Shown: positions 1 to 5,334, counted from the first letter of the stretch. The stretch is DNA of 5,334 nt from Actinomycetes bacterium (GCA_023430425.1 JAEZAR010000399.1:1-5334), one strand, 5' to 3'. Notes: generated by a model from the letters alone, not told the origin. Numbers and translations: made by a program.

Positions 1-402
1 CGTCAGATCGGCGAGGTCGCCGAGCAGATCGGTCTCTCGCTGCGCACGATCCGGTACTACGAGGAGGTCGGGCTCATCACGCCGTCGGCGCGCTCGCAGG
101 GTGGGTTCCGGCTGTACTCCGACGCCGACGTGGCGCGGCTCGAGCTGGTGAAGTGGATGAAGCCGCTCGACTTCACCCTCGACCAGATGCGCGAGGTCCT
201 CGAGGCGCTGGACGACCTGGAGAACCCCGACGTGGCCGCCGACCGTCGCGAGGAGCTGTTCGAGCGGCTCGACATGTTCCGGCTCGCGGCGCAGGAGCGC
301 AGCGCGCTCCTGCGCAACCAGCTGCGGATCGCCGAGGAGTTCCAGTCGAGCCTGGGGCAGAGGGTGGCCGACCGTCGCAGGTCCGTCGACCCCAAGCCCT
401 GA
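1..402 (+). CDS. MerR-family transcriptional regulator, 5'-truncated by window edge
   Basis: Frame 1 is open from the first base to a TGA at 400-402, giving 133 visible codons; the start codon lies outside the window. The visible N-terminus carries the MerR winged helix-turn-helix: IGEVAEQIGLSLRTIRYYEE (residues 3-22), then the wing GGFRLYSDADVARL (34-47) and MKPLDFTLDQMREVLEAL (53-70). Residues 74-118 are charged and heptad-like, consistent with the long dimerisation helix of the family. Only a few N-terminal residues are probably missing, since MerR proteins usually begin just before the IGEVA motif. The visible part has no cysteine, so a thiolate metal sensor of the MerR/CueR/ZntR type is unlikely, and no separate ligand-binding domain follows the helix. 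MerR proteins typically activate promoters with over-long spacers, but the target and signal here are unknown. The gene is convergent with glnA. Family assignment is secure; function is not. Confidence 0.9.
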   Translation, partial: RQIGEVAEQIGLSLRTIRYYEEVGLITPSARSQGGFRLYSDADVARLELVKWMKPLDFTLDQMREVLEALDDLENPDVAADRREELFERLDMFRLAAQERSALLRNQLRIAEEFQSSLGQRVADRRRSVDPKP

Positions 403-429
403 GGTCGCCCCTCACCCGCCGGACGCGAC

Positions 430-464
430 GGCGCCCCGGCCACCGCGAGGGTGACCGGGGCGCC
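430..464. terminator. Bidirectional hairpin between MerR gene and glnA
   Basis: Bases 430-444 and 450-464 form a 15-bp GC-rich inverted repeat around a 5-base loop (445-449). The only imperfection is C440 opposite A454. Read on the minus strand, as in a glnA transcript, this becomes a G-U wobble, so the stem is continuous in that direction. It lies 28 bp after the MerR stop and 57 bp after the glnA stop (in glnA orientation). No U-tract follows on either side, which is common for terminators in high-GC actinobacteria. Its position between two convergent genes supports a shared terminator. Confidence 0.7.
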
Positions 465-520
465 GAGACCGGGGTCAGCGGCCCGGGCTGCGCCCGACCC
501 GCCCTGACATGACCCGCAGG

Positions 521-1945
521 TCAGCAGTCGTAGTACAGCTCGAACTCGTGCGGGTGCGGACGCAGGCGCACGGGGTCGATCTCGTGCGTGCGCTTGTAGT
601 CCACCCAGGTCTCGATGAGGTCCGGCGTGAAGACGTTGCCCTCCGTGAGGTAGTCGTGGTCGGCCTCGAGGGCGTCGAGCACCTCGGCCAGGGACCCCGG
701 CACCTGCTGGATCGTGGCGTGCTCCTCGGGCGGCAGCTCGTAGAGGTCCTTGTCGATGGGCTCCGGCGGCTCGATCTTGTTGCGGATGCCGTCGACGCCG
801 GCCATGAGCATCGCGGAGAACGCGAGGTAGGGGTTCGACGACGGGTCCGGCACCCGGAACTCGATGCGCTTGGCCTTCGGGTTCGACCCGGTGACGGGGA
901 TCCGGACGCACGCGGACCGGTTGCGCGCGGAGTAGACGAGGTTGACCGGGGCCTCGAAGCCCGGGACGAGCCGGTGGTAGGAGTTCAGCGTCGGGTTGGT
1001 GAACGCCAGCAGCGAGGGCGCGTGGTGGAGCAGCCCGCCGATGTACCAGCGGGCCGTGTCCGACAGGCCGCCGTAGCCCTTCTCGTCGTAGAACAGCGGC
1101 TCCCCGTTCTTCCACAGCGACTGGTGGCAGTGCATGCCCGACCCGTTGTCCCCGAACAGCGGCTTCGGCATGAACGTCACGGTGCGGCCGTTGCGGTGCA
1201 CGACGTTCTTGACGATGTACTTGAAGAGCATGACCTTGTCGGCGGAGCGCGCCAGGGTGTCGAAGCGGTAGTTGATCTCCGCCTGCCCGGCCGTGCCGAC
1301 CTCGTGGTGCGCCCGCTCGACCTGGAGCCCGGCCTTGTCCAGCTCGAGGCAGATCTCGTCGCGCAGGTCGGCGAAGTGGTCCACCGGGGGCACGGGGAAG
1401 TAGCCGCCCTTGTACGGGGTCTTGTGCCCGAGGTTGCCGCCGTCCTCCTTGCGGCCGGTGTTCCACGCCGCCTCGATGGAGTCGATGTGGTAGTAGCTCT
1501 CGGACTGGCTGGTGTGGAAGCGGATGTCGTCGAAGATGTAGAACTCGGCCTCCGGCGCGAAGAACGCCGTGTCGGCGATGCCCGTCGACCTCAGGTAGGC
1601 CTCCGCCTTGGCGGCGATCTGCCGCGGGTCGCGGGTGTACGGCTCGTCCGTGTACGGGTCGACGATCGACATCGTGATGTTGAGCGTCTTCTGGGCACGG
1701 AACGGGTCCAGGTAGGCGGTCGAGATGTCGGCCAGGAGCTTCATGTCCGACTCGTGGATCGCCTGGAATCCGCGGATCGAGGACCCGTCGAACATCTGGC
1801 CCTCGGTGAAGAAGCTGGCGTCCACCGTCTCGGCGGGGACGTTGAAGTGCTGCATCACACCCGGCAGGTCGCAGAACCGGACGTCGACGAACCTGACGCC
1901 CTCGGACTTGATGAAGGCGATGACCTCATCGGCGGAACTGAACAT
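521..1945 (-). CDS. glnA: Glutamine synthetase, type I-beta
   Basis: This 474-residue protein makes glutamine from glutamate, ammonium and ATP in the cytoplasm, the main ammonium-assimilation step. It has the full GSI layout: DGSSIRGF with the catalytic Asp53; PEAEFYIFD (131-139) with metal ligands Glu132 and Glu134; [13 protein letters not shown] (213-225) with Glu215 and Glu222; [10 protein letters not shown] (267-276) with His272; RLVPGFEAP (325-333); [10 protein letters not shown] (341-350); and [12 protein letters not shown] (361-372). Tyr402 in DLYELPPEE is the expected adenylylation site. With the insertion near residues 145-172, this marks the GSI-beta subtype, so a GlnE adenylyltransferase should exist elsewhere in the genome. 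Length matches actinobacterial GlnA1 (about 470-480). The ATG at 1945 is preceded by GAGGAG at 9-nt spacing. The gene stands alone, convergent with the MerR gene and divergent from the RDD gene. A GlnR-type operator lies upstream. Confidence 0.98.
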   Translation of the reverse strand: MFSSADEVIAFIKSEGVRFVDVRFCDLPGVMQHFNVPAETVDASFFTEGQMFDGSSIRGFQAIHESDMKLLADISTAYLDPFRAQKTLNITMSIVDPYTDEPYTRDPRQIAAKAEAYLRSTGIADTAFFAPEAEFYIFDDIRFHTSQSESYYHIDSIEAAWNTGRKEDGGNLGHKTPYKGGYFPVPPVDHFADLRDEICLELDKAGLQVERAHHEVGTAGQAEINYRFDTLARSADKVMLFKYIVKNVVHRNGRTVTFMPKPLFGDNGSGMHCHQSLWKNGEPLFYDEKGYGGLSDTARWYIGGLLHHAPSLLAFTNPTLNSYHRLVPGFEAPVNLVYSARNRSACVRIPVTGSNPKAKRIEFRVPDPSSNPYLAFSAMLMAGVDGIRNKIEPPEPIDKDLYELPPEEHATIQQVPGSLAEVLDALEADHDYLTEGNVFTPDLIETWVDYKRTHEIDPVRLRPHPHEFELYYDC

Positions 1946-1954
1946 CCGCGGCTT

Positions 1955-1960
1955 CTCCTC
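1955..1960 (-). promoter_or_regulatory. glnA ribosome-binding site
   Basis: On the minus strand this reads GAGGAG, 9 nt before the glnA ATG. It is the only strong Shine-Dalgarno sequence seen before any gene start in the window, and it fixes the glnA start. Confidence 0.85.
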
Positions 1961-1987
1961 GCTCTCGTGGTCGGTGGCCGACGGCCG

Positions 1988-2001
1988 CCCACCGGGGTGG
2001 G
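1988..2001. promoter_or_regulatory. Hairpin in glnA leader
   Basis: CCCACC (1988-1993) and GGTGGG (1996-2001) are perfect inverted repeats around GG. CGG and CCG on the outside can extend the stem across a 3-base bulge. It would lie in the roughly 90-nt glnA 5' leader, upstream of the ribosome-binding site. Small hairpins are frequent by chance at this GC content, so a regulatory role is only a possibility. Confidence 0.3.
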
Positions 2002-2027
2002 CCGGGGTCGGGAGTGCGCCCCGGCCC

Positions 2028-2041
2028 CGGTGCCGGCACCG
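2028..2041. promoter_or_regulatory. 14-bp perfect palindrome at predicted glnA start point
   Basis: CGGTGCCGGCACCG reads identically on both strands and does not extend further. It starts directly downstream (in glnA direction) of the proposed -10 box at 2042-2047, so it would cover the transcription start and first transcribed bases. That is a typical repressor-operator position, but no regulator is identified. The surrounding sequence is GC-rich, which raises the chance of coincidence. Confidence 0.4.
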
Positions 2042-2047
2042 ACGCTA
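2042..2047 (-). promoter_or_regulatory. Candidate -10 box of glnA promoter
   Basis: The minus strand reads TAGCGT, matching the actinobacterial TANNNT -10 pattern. The expected start point is near 2035, giving a leader of about 90 nt. No good -35 hexamer sits 16-18 bp upstream. A weak -35 fits a promoter that depends on an activator, and the GlnR-type operator centred about 40 bp upstream of the predicted start point occupies that position. Confidence 0.5.
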
Positions 2048-2057
2048 GGCCCGGGCG

Positions 2058-2095
2058 ATTTCCCGACGGTGTACCTCGTGTTTCCGCTGCGTTAC
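2058..2095 (-). promoter_or_regulatory. GlnR-type nitrogen-control operator upstream of glnA
   Basis: Read towards glnA, the minus strand holds GTAAC (2095-2091), n6, GAAAC (2084-2080), n6, TACAC (2073-2069), n6, GAAAT (2062-2058). The actinobacterial GlnR box is built of alternating gTnAC and GaAAC half-sites separated by 6 nt. Three of the four half-sites here end in AC and the fourth ends in AT, all at exact 11-bp spacing. It is one of the few AT-containing stretches in the intergenic region and ends about 113 bp before the glnA ATG. In Streptomyces and mycobacteria, GlnR (an OmpR-type orphan response regulator) controls glnA through such boxes. Its centre lies near -42 relative to the predicted start point, suiting activation. 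It is also 40-77 bp upstream of the RDD gene's -10 box, so it could act on both genes. Confidence 0.75.
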
Positions 2096-2134
2096 CGCGG
2101 CCGCCGGCCCCGTCGGACGGGCTCCGCGCGCGGG

Positions 2135-2140
2135 TAGCCT
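2135..2140 (+). promoter_or_regulatory. Candidate -10 box of RDD gene, leaderless
   Basis: TAGCCT matches TANNNT and is followed by exactly 6 nt and then the GTG at 2147. Transcription would begin at or next to the first base of the start codon. No Shine-Dalgarno sequence precedes the GTG, which fits a leaderless transcript. A -35 element at 17-18 bp is not convincing. Confidence 0.6.
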
Positions 2141-2146
2141 GGGCCG

Positions 2147-2692
2147 GTGGCCTCCCGACGCGACGACCTGGGGTCCTGGCTCCAGGGCACGCCGGGCGAC
2201 CCCGCTGCACGCGCCGGGCTCGGTCTGCCGGGTGACGGGCCCGGCTCGCTGGCCCGCGTGCCGCGGCGCATCGTCGCGCTCTGCGTGGACTGGCTCGCCA
2301 GCATGGGCGTGAGCGGGCTGCTGTTCCCGTCCGCCGGGCTCGAACCGGGCTTCTTCGCAGGTGCGCCGCTCGCGACCACCGGCGTCTTCGCGGTCTCGAC
2401 GATCCTCCTGGTCGGACTCCTGGGCACGTCCGTCGGGCACCGCCTCACCGGGGTGCGCGTCGTCCGGCTCCGCGACGTGGTCCCGGCGGCGCTCGGAGCG
2501 CACGGGGGGCCGGCGGTGCCCGGCGTCCCCGACCCACGCGACGCACGTGCCCGTCAGGTGCCGCCGCCGGGACTGCTGCCCGCCGTCGTCCGCACGGTGC
2601 TGCTGTGCCTGGTGATCCCCGCCGTGGTGTGGGACAGCGACGGGCGGGGTCTGCACGACACGGCCGCCGGCACGGCTCTCGTCAGGCGCTGA
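2147..2692 (+). CDS. RDD-family integral membrane protein
   Basis: This 181-residue protein has RDD-family hallmarks: ARVPRRIVALCVDWL (36-50) with the conserved Arg pair and Asp48, GTSVGHRLTGVRVVRL (93-108), and a C-terminal WDSDGRGLHDTAAGTALV (162-179). Predicted membrane segments are about 42-61, 76-96 and 142-161. The hydrophilic N-terminus contains a GSWLQG motif that I recall in actinobacterial homologues next to glnA. The segment after 108 (about 109-141) is rich in Pro, Gly and Ala and looks longer than usual for this subfamily. The GTG start at 2147 is favoured because an appropriately spaced TANNNT box precedes it and the SWL motif lies inside. The gene is divergent from glnA across a 201-bp control region and convergent with the DUF4191 gene. 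Function is unknown; some RDD proteins are linked to ion transport, but nothing here shows that. Confidence 0.88.
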   Translation: MASRRDDLGSWLQGTPGDPAARAGLGLPGDGPGSLARVPRRIVALCVDWLASMGVSGLLFPSAGLEPGFFAGAPLATTGVFAVSTILLVGLLGTSVGHRLTGVRVVRLRDVVPAALGAHGGPAVPGVPDPRDARARQVPPPGLLPAVVRTVLLCLVIPAVVWDSDGRGLHDTAAGTALVRR

Positions 2693-2706
2693 GCGGGGCA
2701 CGCCCG

Positions 2707-2725
2707 ACGAGCGGGTACCGCCCGT
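2707..2725. terminator. Weak hairpin between convergent RDD and DUF4191 genes
   Basis: GCGG (2711-2714) and CCGC (2718-2721) pair around GTA. After one mismatch, ACG (2707-2709) pairs with CGT (2723-2725). It lies 14 bp after the RDD stop with no U-tract. It is the best hairpin I find in the 133-bp gap (2693-2825), but it is short and could be chance. Confidence 0.3.
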
Positions 2726-2825
2726 ACGCGAGCTCGGGGGTCAGCGTGAGGGCGCGATCCACCGTCGCCCGACTCGCGCGTCGTCCCGGGTCTGCGTCGG
2801 TACGGGGTCGCTCACGCGGCGCAGG

Positions 2826-3527
2826 TCAGCGGCCGCGCATCCCCTTGCGGTCGGGCCGCGCCTTGAACGGGTCCATGCCCTTGGGCACGGGGAGCTTGGC
2901 GCCGCCGAGCGCGCGGAGGCGCTTGGCGACCTCGTCCGTCGCGCGCCTGTCCAGCTTCGGCTTGACCTTGCGGAGCTTCTTCGCGAGCTCGCGCAGCGGG
3001 ACCTGGCCTTCGCCGTCCCCGCACTGGAGCACCGTCACCGGGACGTTGGGGAGCACGCGGGTCACGCGCTTGCGCTCCTTGTCGAGCATCGGTCCGACGC
3101 GGTGCGCCGGGCCCTCGCTGACGAGCACGACCCCGCCGCGCCCCGACCCACGGAAGACCATGTCGAAGGTCTTGGGGTTCATGTCCACGGGGTCGTCCGG
3201 GAAGTCCCAGCCCCGCACCGTGCGCAGCGCGGACAGCGCGGCGCCCGGCTGGCCGGCGATCCGCTTGTACCCGGCCGCCTCCGTGCGCCGCGCCAGGATG
3301 AACATCATGATGATCAGCGCGAGCGGCAGGCCGATGAGCAGGAAGTACCAGAGCCGGCCGAGGGCGATGCCCAGCCCGGTCGCCGCCCCCAGCACGACGA
3401 CGAGGACGCCGACCAGCCACCACGTGATCGCCGGGTCGACCGACGCGGTGAAGCGGTAGGCCTGCCACAGGGTGCGGTACCAGCGCTGCTTCTTGGGCGC
3501 GGCGGGGGAGTCGGTCGATCGGGCCAT
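2826..3527 (-). CDS. DUF4191-family membrane protein, downstream of lipA
   Basis: This 233-residue protein has a basic, Trp-containing N-terminus (KKQRWYRTLWQAYRFT, 12-27). Two adjacent membrane segments follow (about 34-55 and 59-79), then a cytoplasmic-looking domain of about 150 residues. That domain includes QPGAAL (93-98), RGWDFPDDPVDMNPKTFDMVFRG split over 105-127, RVGPMLDKERKRVTRVLP (143-160), and a very basic tail. This architecture and the position after lipA match actinobacterial DUF4191 proteins such as Rv2219 of M. tuberculosis (recalled, not searched). It lies 11 bp after the lipA stop and is probably cotranscribed. The ATG at 3527 has no Shine-Dalgarno sequence, suggesting translational coupling or a near-leaderless internal transcript. 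The RGxGRGGVVLVSEG segment (126-139) is glycine-rich but not a Walker motif. Biochemical function is unknown; a role in lipoate metabolism is only suggested by context. Confidence 0.88.
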   Translation of the reverse strand: MARSTDSPAAPKKQRWYRTLWQAYRFTASVDPAITWWLVGVLVVVLGAATGLGIALGRLWYFLLIGLPLALIIMMFILARRTEAAGYKRIAGQPGAALSALRTVRGWDFPDDPVDMNPKTFDMVFRGSGRGGVVLVSEGPAHRVGPMLDKERKRVTRVLPNVPVTVLQCGDGEGQVPLRELAKKLRKVKPKLDRRATDEVAKRLRALGGAKLPVPKGMDPFKARPDRKGMRGR

Positions 3528-3535
3528 GGTCCCGG

Positions 3536-3541
3536 AGTCTA
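3536..3541 (-). promoter_or_regulatory. Possible internal -10 box before DUF4191 gene
   Basis: The minus strand reads TAGACT, with the lipA stop codon TAG forming its first half. It is followed by 8 nt and then the ATG, so a start point 6-7 nt downstream would leave only a 1-2 nt leader. There is no clear -35. The lipA stop already supplies TAG by necessity, which weakens the evidence. Confidence 0.3.
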
Positions 3542-4591
3542 GTTGGCCCCGTGGGGCTCCAGGGCGGGCCCGGGCTCCGCGGTGCGGGGGCCGCGGGCGA
3601 GCAGGCTCGACGCCTCCTGGCGGGCCGGGGTCGGGGTCGCGAGGTGGGCGAGGTCGGCGGGGATCGGGCGGCCGTGCCGCTGCATCGCCTGCGCCCAGAG
3701 CCGGCCGGCCCGGTACGACGAGCGCACGAGCGGCCCGGACATCACGCCGAGGAAGCCCATCTCCTCAGCCTCGGTCGACAGCGCCACGAACTCCTCGGGG
3801 CGCACCCAGCGGTCCACCGGGTGGTGGCGGACCGAGGGCCGCAGGTACTGGGTGATCGTGACGAGGTCGCAGCCGGCGTCGTGCAGCGCCCGCAGCGCGG
3901 CCACTGTCTCCTCGTAGGTCTCGCCCATCCCGAGGATGAGGTTGGACTTGGTGACCAGCCCGGCGTCCCGGGCGGCGGTGAGGACGGACAGCGACCGGTC
4001 GTAGCGGAACCCGGGCCGGATCTGCTTGAAGATGCGCGGGACCGTCTCGAGGTTGTGCGCCAGCACCTCCGGGCGGGAGGCGAACACCTCGGCGAGCAGC
4101 TCCGGCCGCGCGTTGAAGTCCGGGATGAGGAGCTCGACGCCGGTGCCGGGGTTGAGCGCGTGGATCTGCCGCACCGTCTCCGCGTAGAGCCACGCCCCGC
4201 CGTCCGGCAGGTCGTCGCGGGCGACGCCCGTCACCGTCGAGTACCGCAGGCCCATCGTCCGGACCGACTCGGCGACGCGCCGCGGCTCGTCGGCGTCGAA
4301 GGCGGCAGGCTTGCCCGTGTCGATCTGGCAGAAGTCGCACCGCCGGGTGCACTGGTCGCCGCCGATGAGGAACGTCGCCTCGCGGTCCTCCCAGCACTCG
4401 AAGATGTTGGGGCAGCCGGCCTCCTCGCACACGGTGTGCAGCCCGCCGCCGTGCACGAGCTGCTTGAGCTCGGAGTACTGGGGCCCCATGGTCGCCCGCG
4501 TGCGGATCCACTCGGGCTTCTTCTCGATGGGGGTCGTCGCGTTGCGCGCCTCGACCCGCAGCATCCGGCGTCCTTCGGGGGCGATCGTCAC
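3539..4591 (-). CDS. lipA: Lipoyl synthase
   Basis: LipA is a cytoplasmic radical-SAM enzyme that inserts two sulfur atoms at C6 and C8 of protein-bound octanoyl groups to make lipoyl cofactor. Both iron-sulfur sites are intact: the auxiliary cluster motif C-x4-C-x5-C at Cys55, Cys60 and Cys66, and the radical-SAM motif C-x3-C-x2-C at Cys81, Cys85 and Cys88. The C-terminal VRSSYRAG (289-296) supplies the conserved serine that ligates the auxiliary cluster. [14 protein letters not shown] (120-133) and ELLIPDF (153-159) are also typical. At 350 residues it exceeds most LipA proteins (roughly 300-340) because of a Pro/Ala-rich tail after about 316. The GTG at 4591 is chosen because [11 protein letters not shown] resembles other actinobacterial LipA N-termini; ATG at 4564 is the alternative. 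It begins 14 bp after the lipB stop and is probably coexpressed with lipB. Confidence 0.97.
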   Translation of the reverse strand: MTIAPEGRRMLRVEARNATTPIEKKPEWIRTRATMGPQYSELKQLVHGGGLHTVCEEAGCPNIFECWEDREATFLIGGDQCTRRCDFCQIDTGKPAAFDADEPRRVAESVRTMGLRYSTVTGVARDDLPDGGAWLYAETVRQIHALNPGTGVELLIPDFNARPELLAEVFASRPEVLAHNLETVPRIFKQIRPGFRYDRSLSVLTAARDAGLVTKSNLILGMGETYEETVAALRALHDAGCDLVTITQYLRPSVRHHPVDRWVRPEEFVALSTEAEEMGFLGVMSGPLVRSSYRAGRLWAQAMQRHGRPIPADLAHLATPTPARQEASSLLARGPRTAEPGPALEPHGAN

Positions 4592-4594
4592 CCG

Positions 4595-4611
4595 GTCAGC
4601 CTATGTCAGCC
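4595..4611. repeat. Short direct repeat at lipB-lipA junction
   Basis: GTCAGCC occurs at 4595-4601 and again at 4605-4611, a 10-bp period, separated by TAT. The repeats overlap the lipB stop codon (4606-4608) and the candidate lipA -10 box. This spacing places both copies on one helical face, but a 7-bp repeat can arise by chance. Confidence 0.35.
4598..4603 (-). promoter_or_regulatory. Candidate internal -10 box of lipA, leaderless
   Basis: The minus strand reads TAGGCT, followed by exactly 6 nt and the lipA GTG. This is the same geometry as before lipB and the RDD gene. No clear Shine-Dalgarno sequence precedes the GTG apart from the AGG inside this box. No convincing -35 is visible. lipA might therefore have its own leaderless transcript as well as read-through from lipB. 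Confidence 0.45.
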
Positions 4612-5292
4612 CGTGGCCGCACTCGCGGCCACGCTCGCGGCCGGGCGGGCACCGGCCAGCAGCGGCGCCAGGGCGCGCGCGAGGCAGGCCTGCAGGAGGG
4701 GCGCCACCTCCAGGACACCCACCCGGCGGCCCAGCTCGACCGTGAGCGAGGTCGCGTCGGCGTCGGGCAGGCCGCAGGCCACGATGCGGGTGAACGCCGA
4801 CAGGTCCGGGTCGCAGTTGAGGGCGAGCCCGTGCATGGTGACCCCCTTGGCGACCCGGACCCCGATCGCCGCGAGCTTGCGGGCCCGGCCACCGTCGGTC
4901 CGGGGGAGCCAGACGCCCGACCGGCCCTCCGCCCGGACCGTGGCGAGGCCGAGGGCCGCGCACGCGTCCATGACCGCCTGCTCGAGCGCGCGGACGTACG
5001 CGACGACGTCGACCGGCTCGGCGAGCCGGACGACCGGGTACGCGACGAGCTGGCCGGGTCCGTGCCAGGTGATCCGTCCGCCGCGGTCGACGTCGACGAC
5101 CGGGGTGCCGTCGACGGGGCGGTCCGCGGCCGCGGTCCGACGGCCCGCGGTGTAGACGCTCTCGTGCTCGACGAGCACGCAGGTGTCGGGGGCCGAGCCG
5201 GCGACGACGGCCTCGTGCAGCGCCCGCTGGAGCGCCCACGCCTCCTCGTACGGCACCGCCCGCGCGCCGAGGTCGAGCGGCCGGAACTCCAT
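4606..5292 (-). CDS. lipB: Octanoyl-[ACP]:protein N-octanoyltransferase
   Basis: LipB transfers octanoate from octanoyl-acyl carrier protein to lysines of lipoyl domains, providing the substrate for LipA. The 228-residue protein has the family signatures in order: [12 protein letters not shown] (42-53); [20 protein letters not shown] (69-88) with the RGG and HGPGQ motifs; Lys139 in [11 protein letters not shown], the expected catalytic lysine; [12 protein letters not shown] (153-164); and [14 protein letters not shown] (170-183) with Cys173, the expected acyl-thioester cysteine. Length matches family members (about 210-240). The last 20 or so residues are Ala-rich and their coding DNA forms a hairpin. 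The ATG at 5292 is preceded by a TANNNT box at 6 nt and no Shine-Dalgarno sequence. It is the first gene of the leftward lipB-lipA-DUF4191 cluster. Confidence 0.97.
   Translation of the reverse strand: MEFRPLDLGARAVPYEEAWALQRALHEAVVAGSAPDTCVLVEHESVYTAGRRTAAADRPVDGTPVVDVDRGGRITWHGPGQLVAYPVVRLAEPVDVVAYVRALEQAVMDACAALGLATVRAEGRSGVWLPRTDGGRARKLAAIGVRVAKGVTMHGLALNCDPDLSAFTRIVACGLPDADATSLTVELGRRVGVLEVAPLLQACLARALAPLLAGARPAASVAASAATG
4612..4633. promoter_or_regulatory. 9-bp perfect hairpin at 3' end of lipB
   Basis: Bases 4612-4620 and 4625-4633 are perfect inverted repeats around the tetraloop ACTC (plus strand). The hairpin sits inside the last codons of lipB, 4 bp before its stop (in gene direction) and about 21 bp before the lipA GTG. 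A second GCGGCC copy at 4637-4642 offers an alternative pairing. It could reduce read-through into lipA or stabilise the lipB mRNA end. It could also simply follow from Ala-rich coding in GC-rich DNA. No U-tract follows. Confidence 0.4.
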
Positions 5293-5298
5293 GCCGCG

Positions 5299-5327
5299 AC
5301 GCTACCCGTCCGGCGCGGCGGCGTCGC
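5299..5327 (-). promoter_or_regulatory. Candidate lipB promoter, leaderless
   Basis: The minus strand has TAGCGT (5304-5299) followed by exactly 6 nt and the lipB ATG. Seventeen bp upstream of it is GCGACG (5327-5322), which shares the central GAC of a TTGACA -35. Transcription would start at or next to the ATG. The absence of a Shine-Dalgarno sequence agrees with leaderless translation. This is the likely main promoter of the lip cluster. Confidence 0.6.
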
Positions 5328-5334
5328 CCGGCAC

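Noticed and set aside
1..402. Naming the MerR gene as the nitrogen regulator glnR/tnrA
   Set aside because: Beyond the general MerR helix-turn-helix I see no Firmicutes GlnR signature, and the glnA operator is of the OmpR-type GlnR kind.
57..1466. A 469-codon minus-strand open frame in another register over glnA and the MerR gene
   Set aside because: It is an Arg/Pro/Ala-rich shadow that overlaps two well-supported genes, including running through the terminator hairpin.
1946..2046. Riboswitch or glutamine-sensing RNA in the glnA leader
   Set aside because: Only short GC hairpins are present; I could not match the conserved core of any known glnA-associated RNA motif.
509..2137. A 542-codon plus-strand open frame across glnA
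   Set aside because: It is antisense to an unmistakable glnA. Its product is a Val/Arg/Leu/Gly-rich low-complexity sequence typical of the complement of GC-rich codons, and it matches no family I recognise.
2045..2701. Minus-strand open frame of 218 codons over the RDD gene
   Set aside because: The plus strand encodes RDD motifs and three membrane segments; the opposite frame is low-complexity and would run into the glnA promoter and operator.
2693..2825. Small gene or strong terminator in the RDD-DUF4191 gap
   Set aside because: No reading frame there has a credible start or composition, and the only hairpins have 4-8 imperfect pairs without a U-tract.
3551..5155. A 534-codon plus-strand open frame across lipA and lipB
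   Set aside because: It is antisense to two genes with complete catalytic motifs, and its composition is that of a GC-rich shadow frame.
4601..5239. Minus-strand open frame of 212 codons overlapping lipB in another register
   Set aside because: It is Arg/Pro/Gly-rich with no domain, while the lipB frame carries all the conserved motifs.

Overview
The window looks like high-GC actinobacterial chromosome. Base composition is strongly G+C-rich with G/C at third codon positions, and the protein sequences look actinobacterial. I favour the Micrococcales, perhaps a Cellulomonas-like genus, but only moderately. I see no mobile element, CRISPR array, tRNA, rRNA or compositional break. This is a core housekeeping locus, not an accessory island.

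Layout, left to right. (1) 1-402, plus strand: the 3' part of a MerR-family regulator gene whose start lies outside the window. (2) 403-520: convergent intergenic gap with a strong GC hairpin, a probable shared terminator. (3) 521-1945, minus strand: glnA, a complete type I-beta glutamine synthetase with an adenylylation tyrosine. (4) 1946-2146: divergent control region. It holds the glnA ribosome-binding site, a 14-bp palindrome at the predicted glnA start point, a TANNNT -10 box, and a four-part GlnR-type operator with 11-bp spacing. (5) 2147-2692, plus strand: a small RDD-family membrane protein gene, probably leaderless. (6) 2693-2825: short convergent gap with only a weak hairpin. (7) 2826-5292, minus strand: a compact lipB-lipA-DUF4191 cluster with gaps of 14 and 11 bp. 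(8) 5293-5334: the lipB promoter.

Functionally there are two metabolic modules. LipB moves octanoate from octanoyl-ACP to lipoyl-domain proteins, and LipA inserts two sulfurs to make lipoate, the cofactor of pyruvate and 2-oxoglutarate dehydrogenases and the glycine cleavage system. GlnA assimilates ammonium into glutamine, and the operator suggests control by the OmpR-type nitrogen regulator GlnR. The DUF4191 and RDD membrane proteins between them have no established function. From memory, the same gene set (lipB, lipA, DUF4191, RDD, glnA) lies together in Mycobacterium tuberculosis (Rv2217-Rv2220) and Streptomyces, so the neighbourhood is old and conserved.

I found no convincing new system. 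The most useful signals are regulatory: the GlnR operator, the palindrome over the predicted glnA start point, and a series of TANNNT boxes 6-8 nt before the start codons of lipB, lipA, DUF4191 and RDD. These suggest leaderless or nearly leaderless transcripts, whereas glnA has a leader and a clear Shine-Dalgarno sequence.
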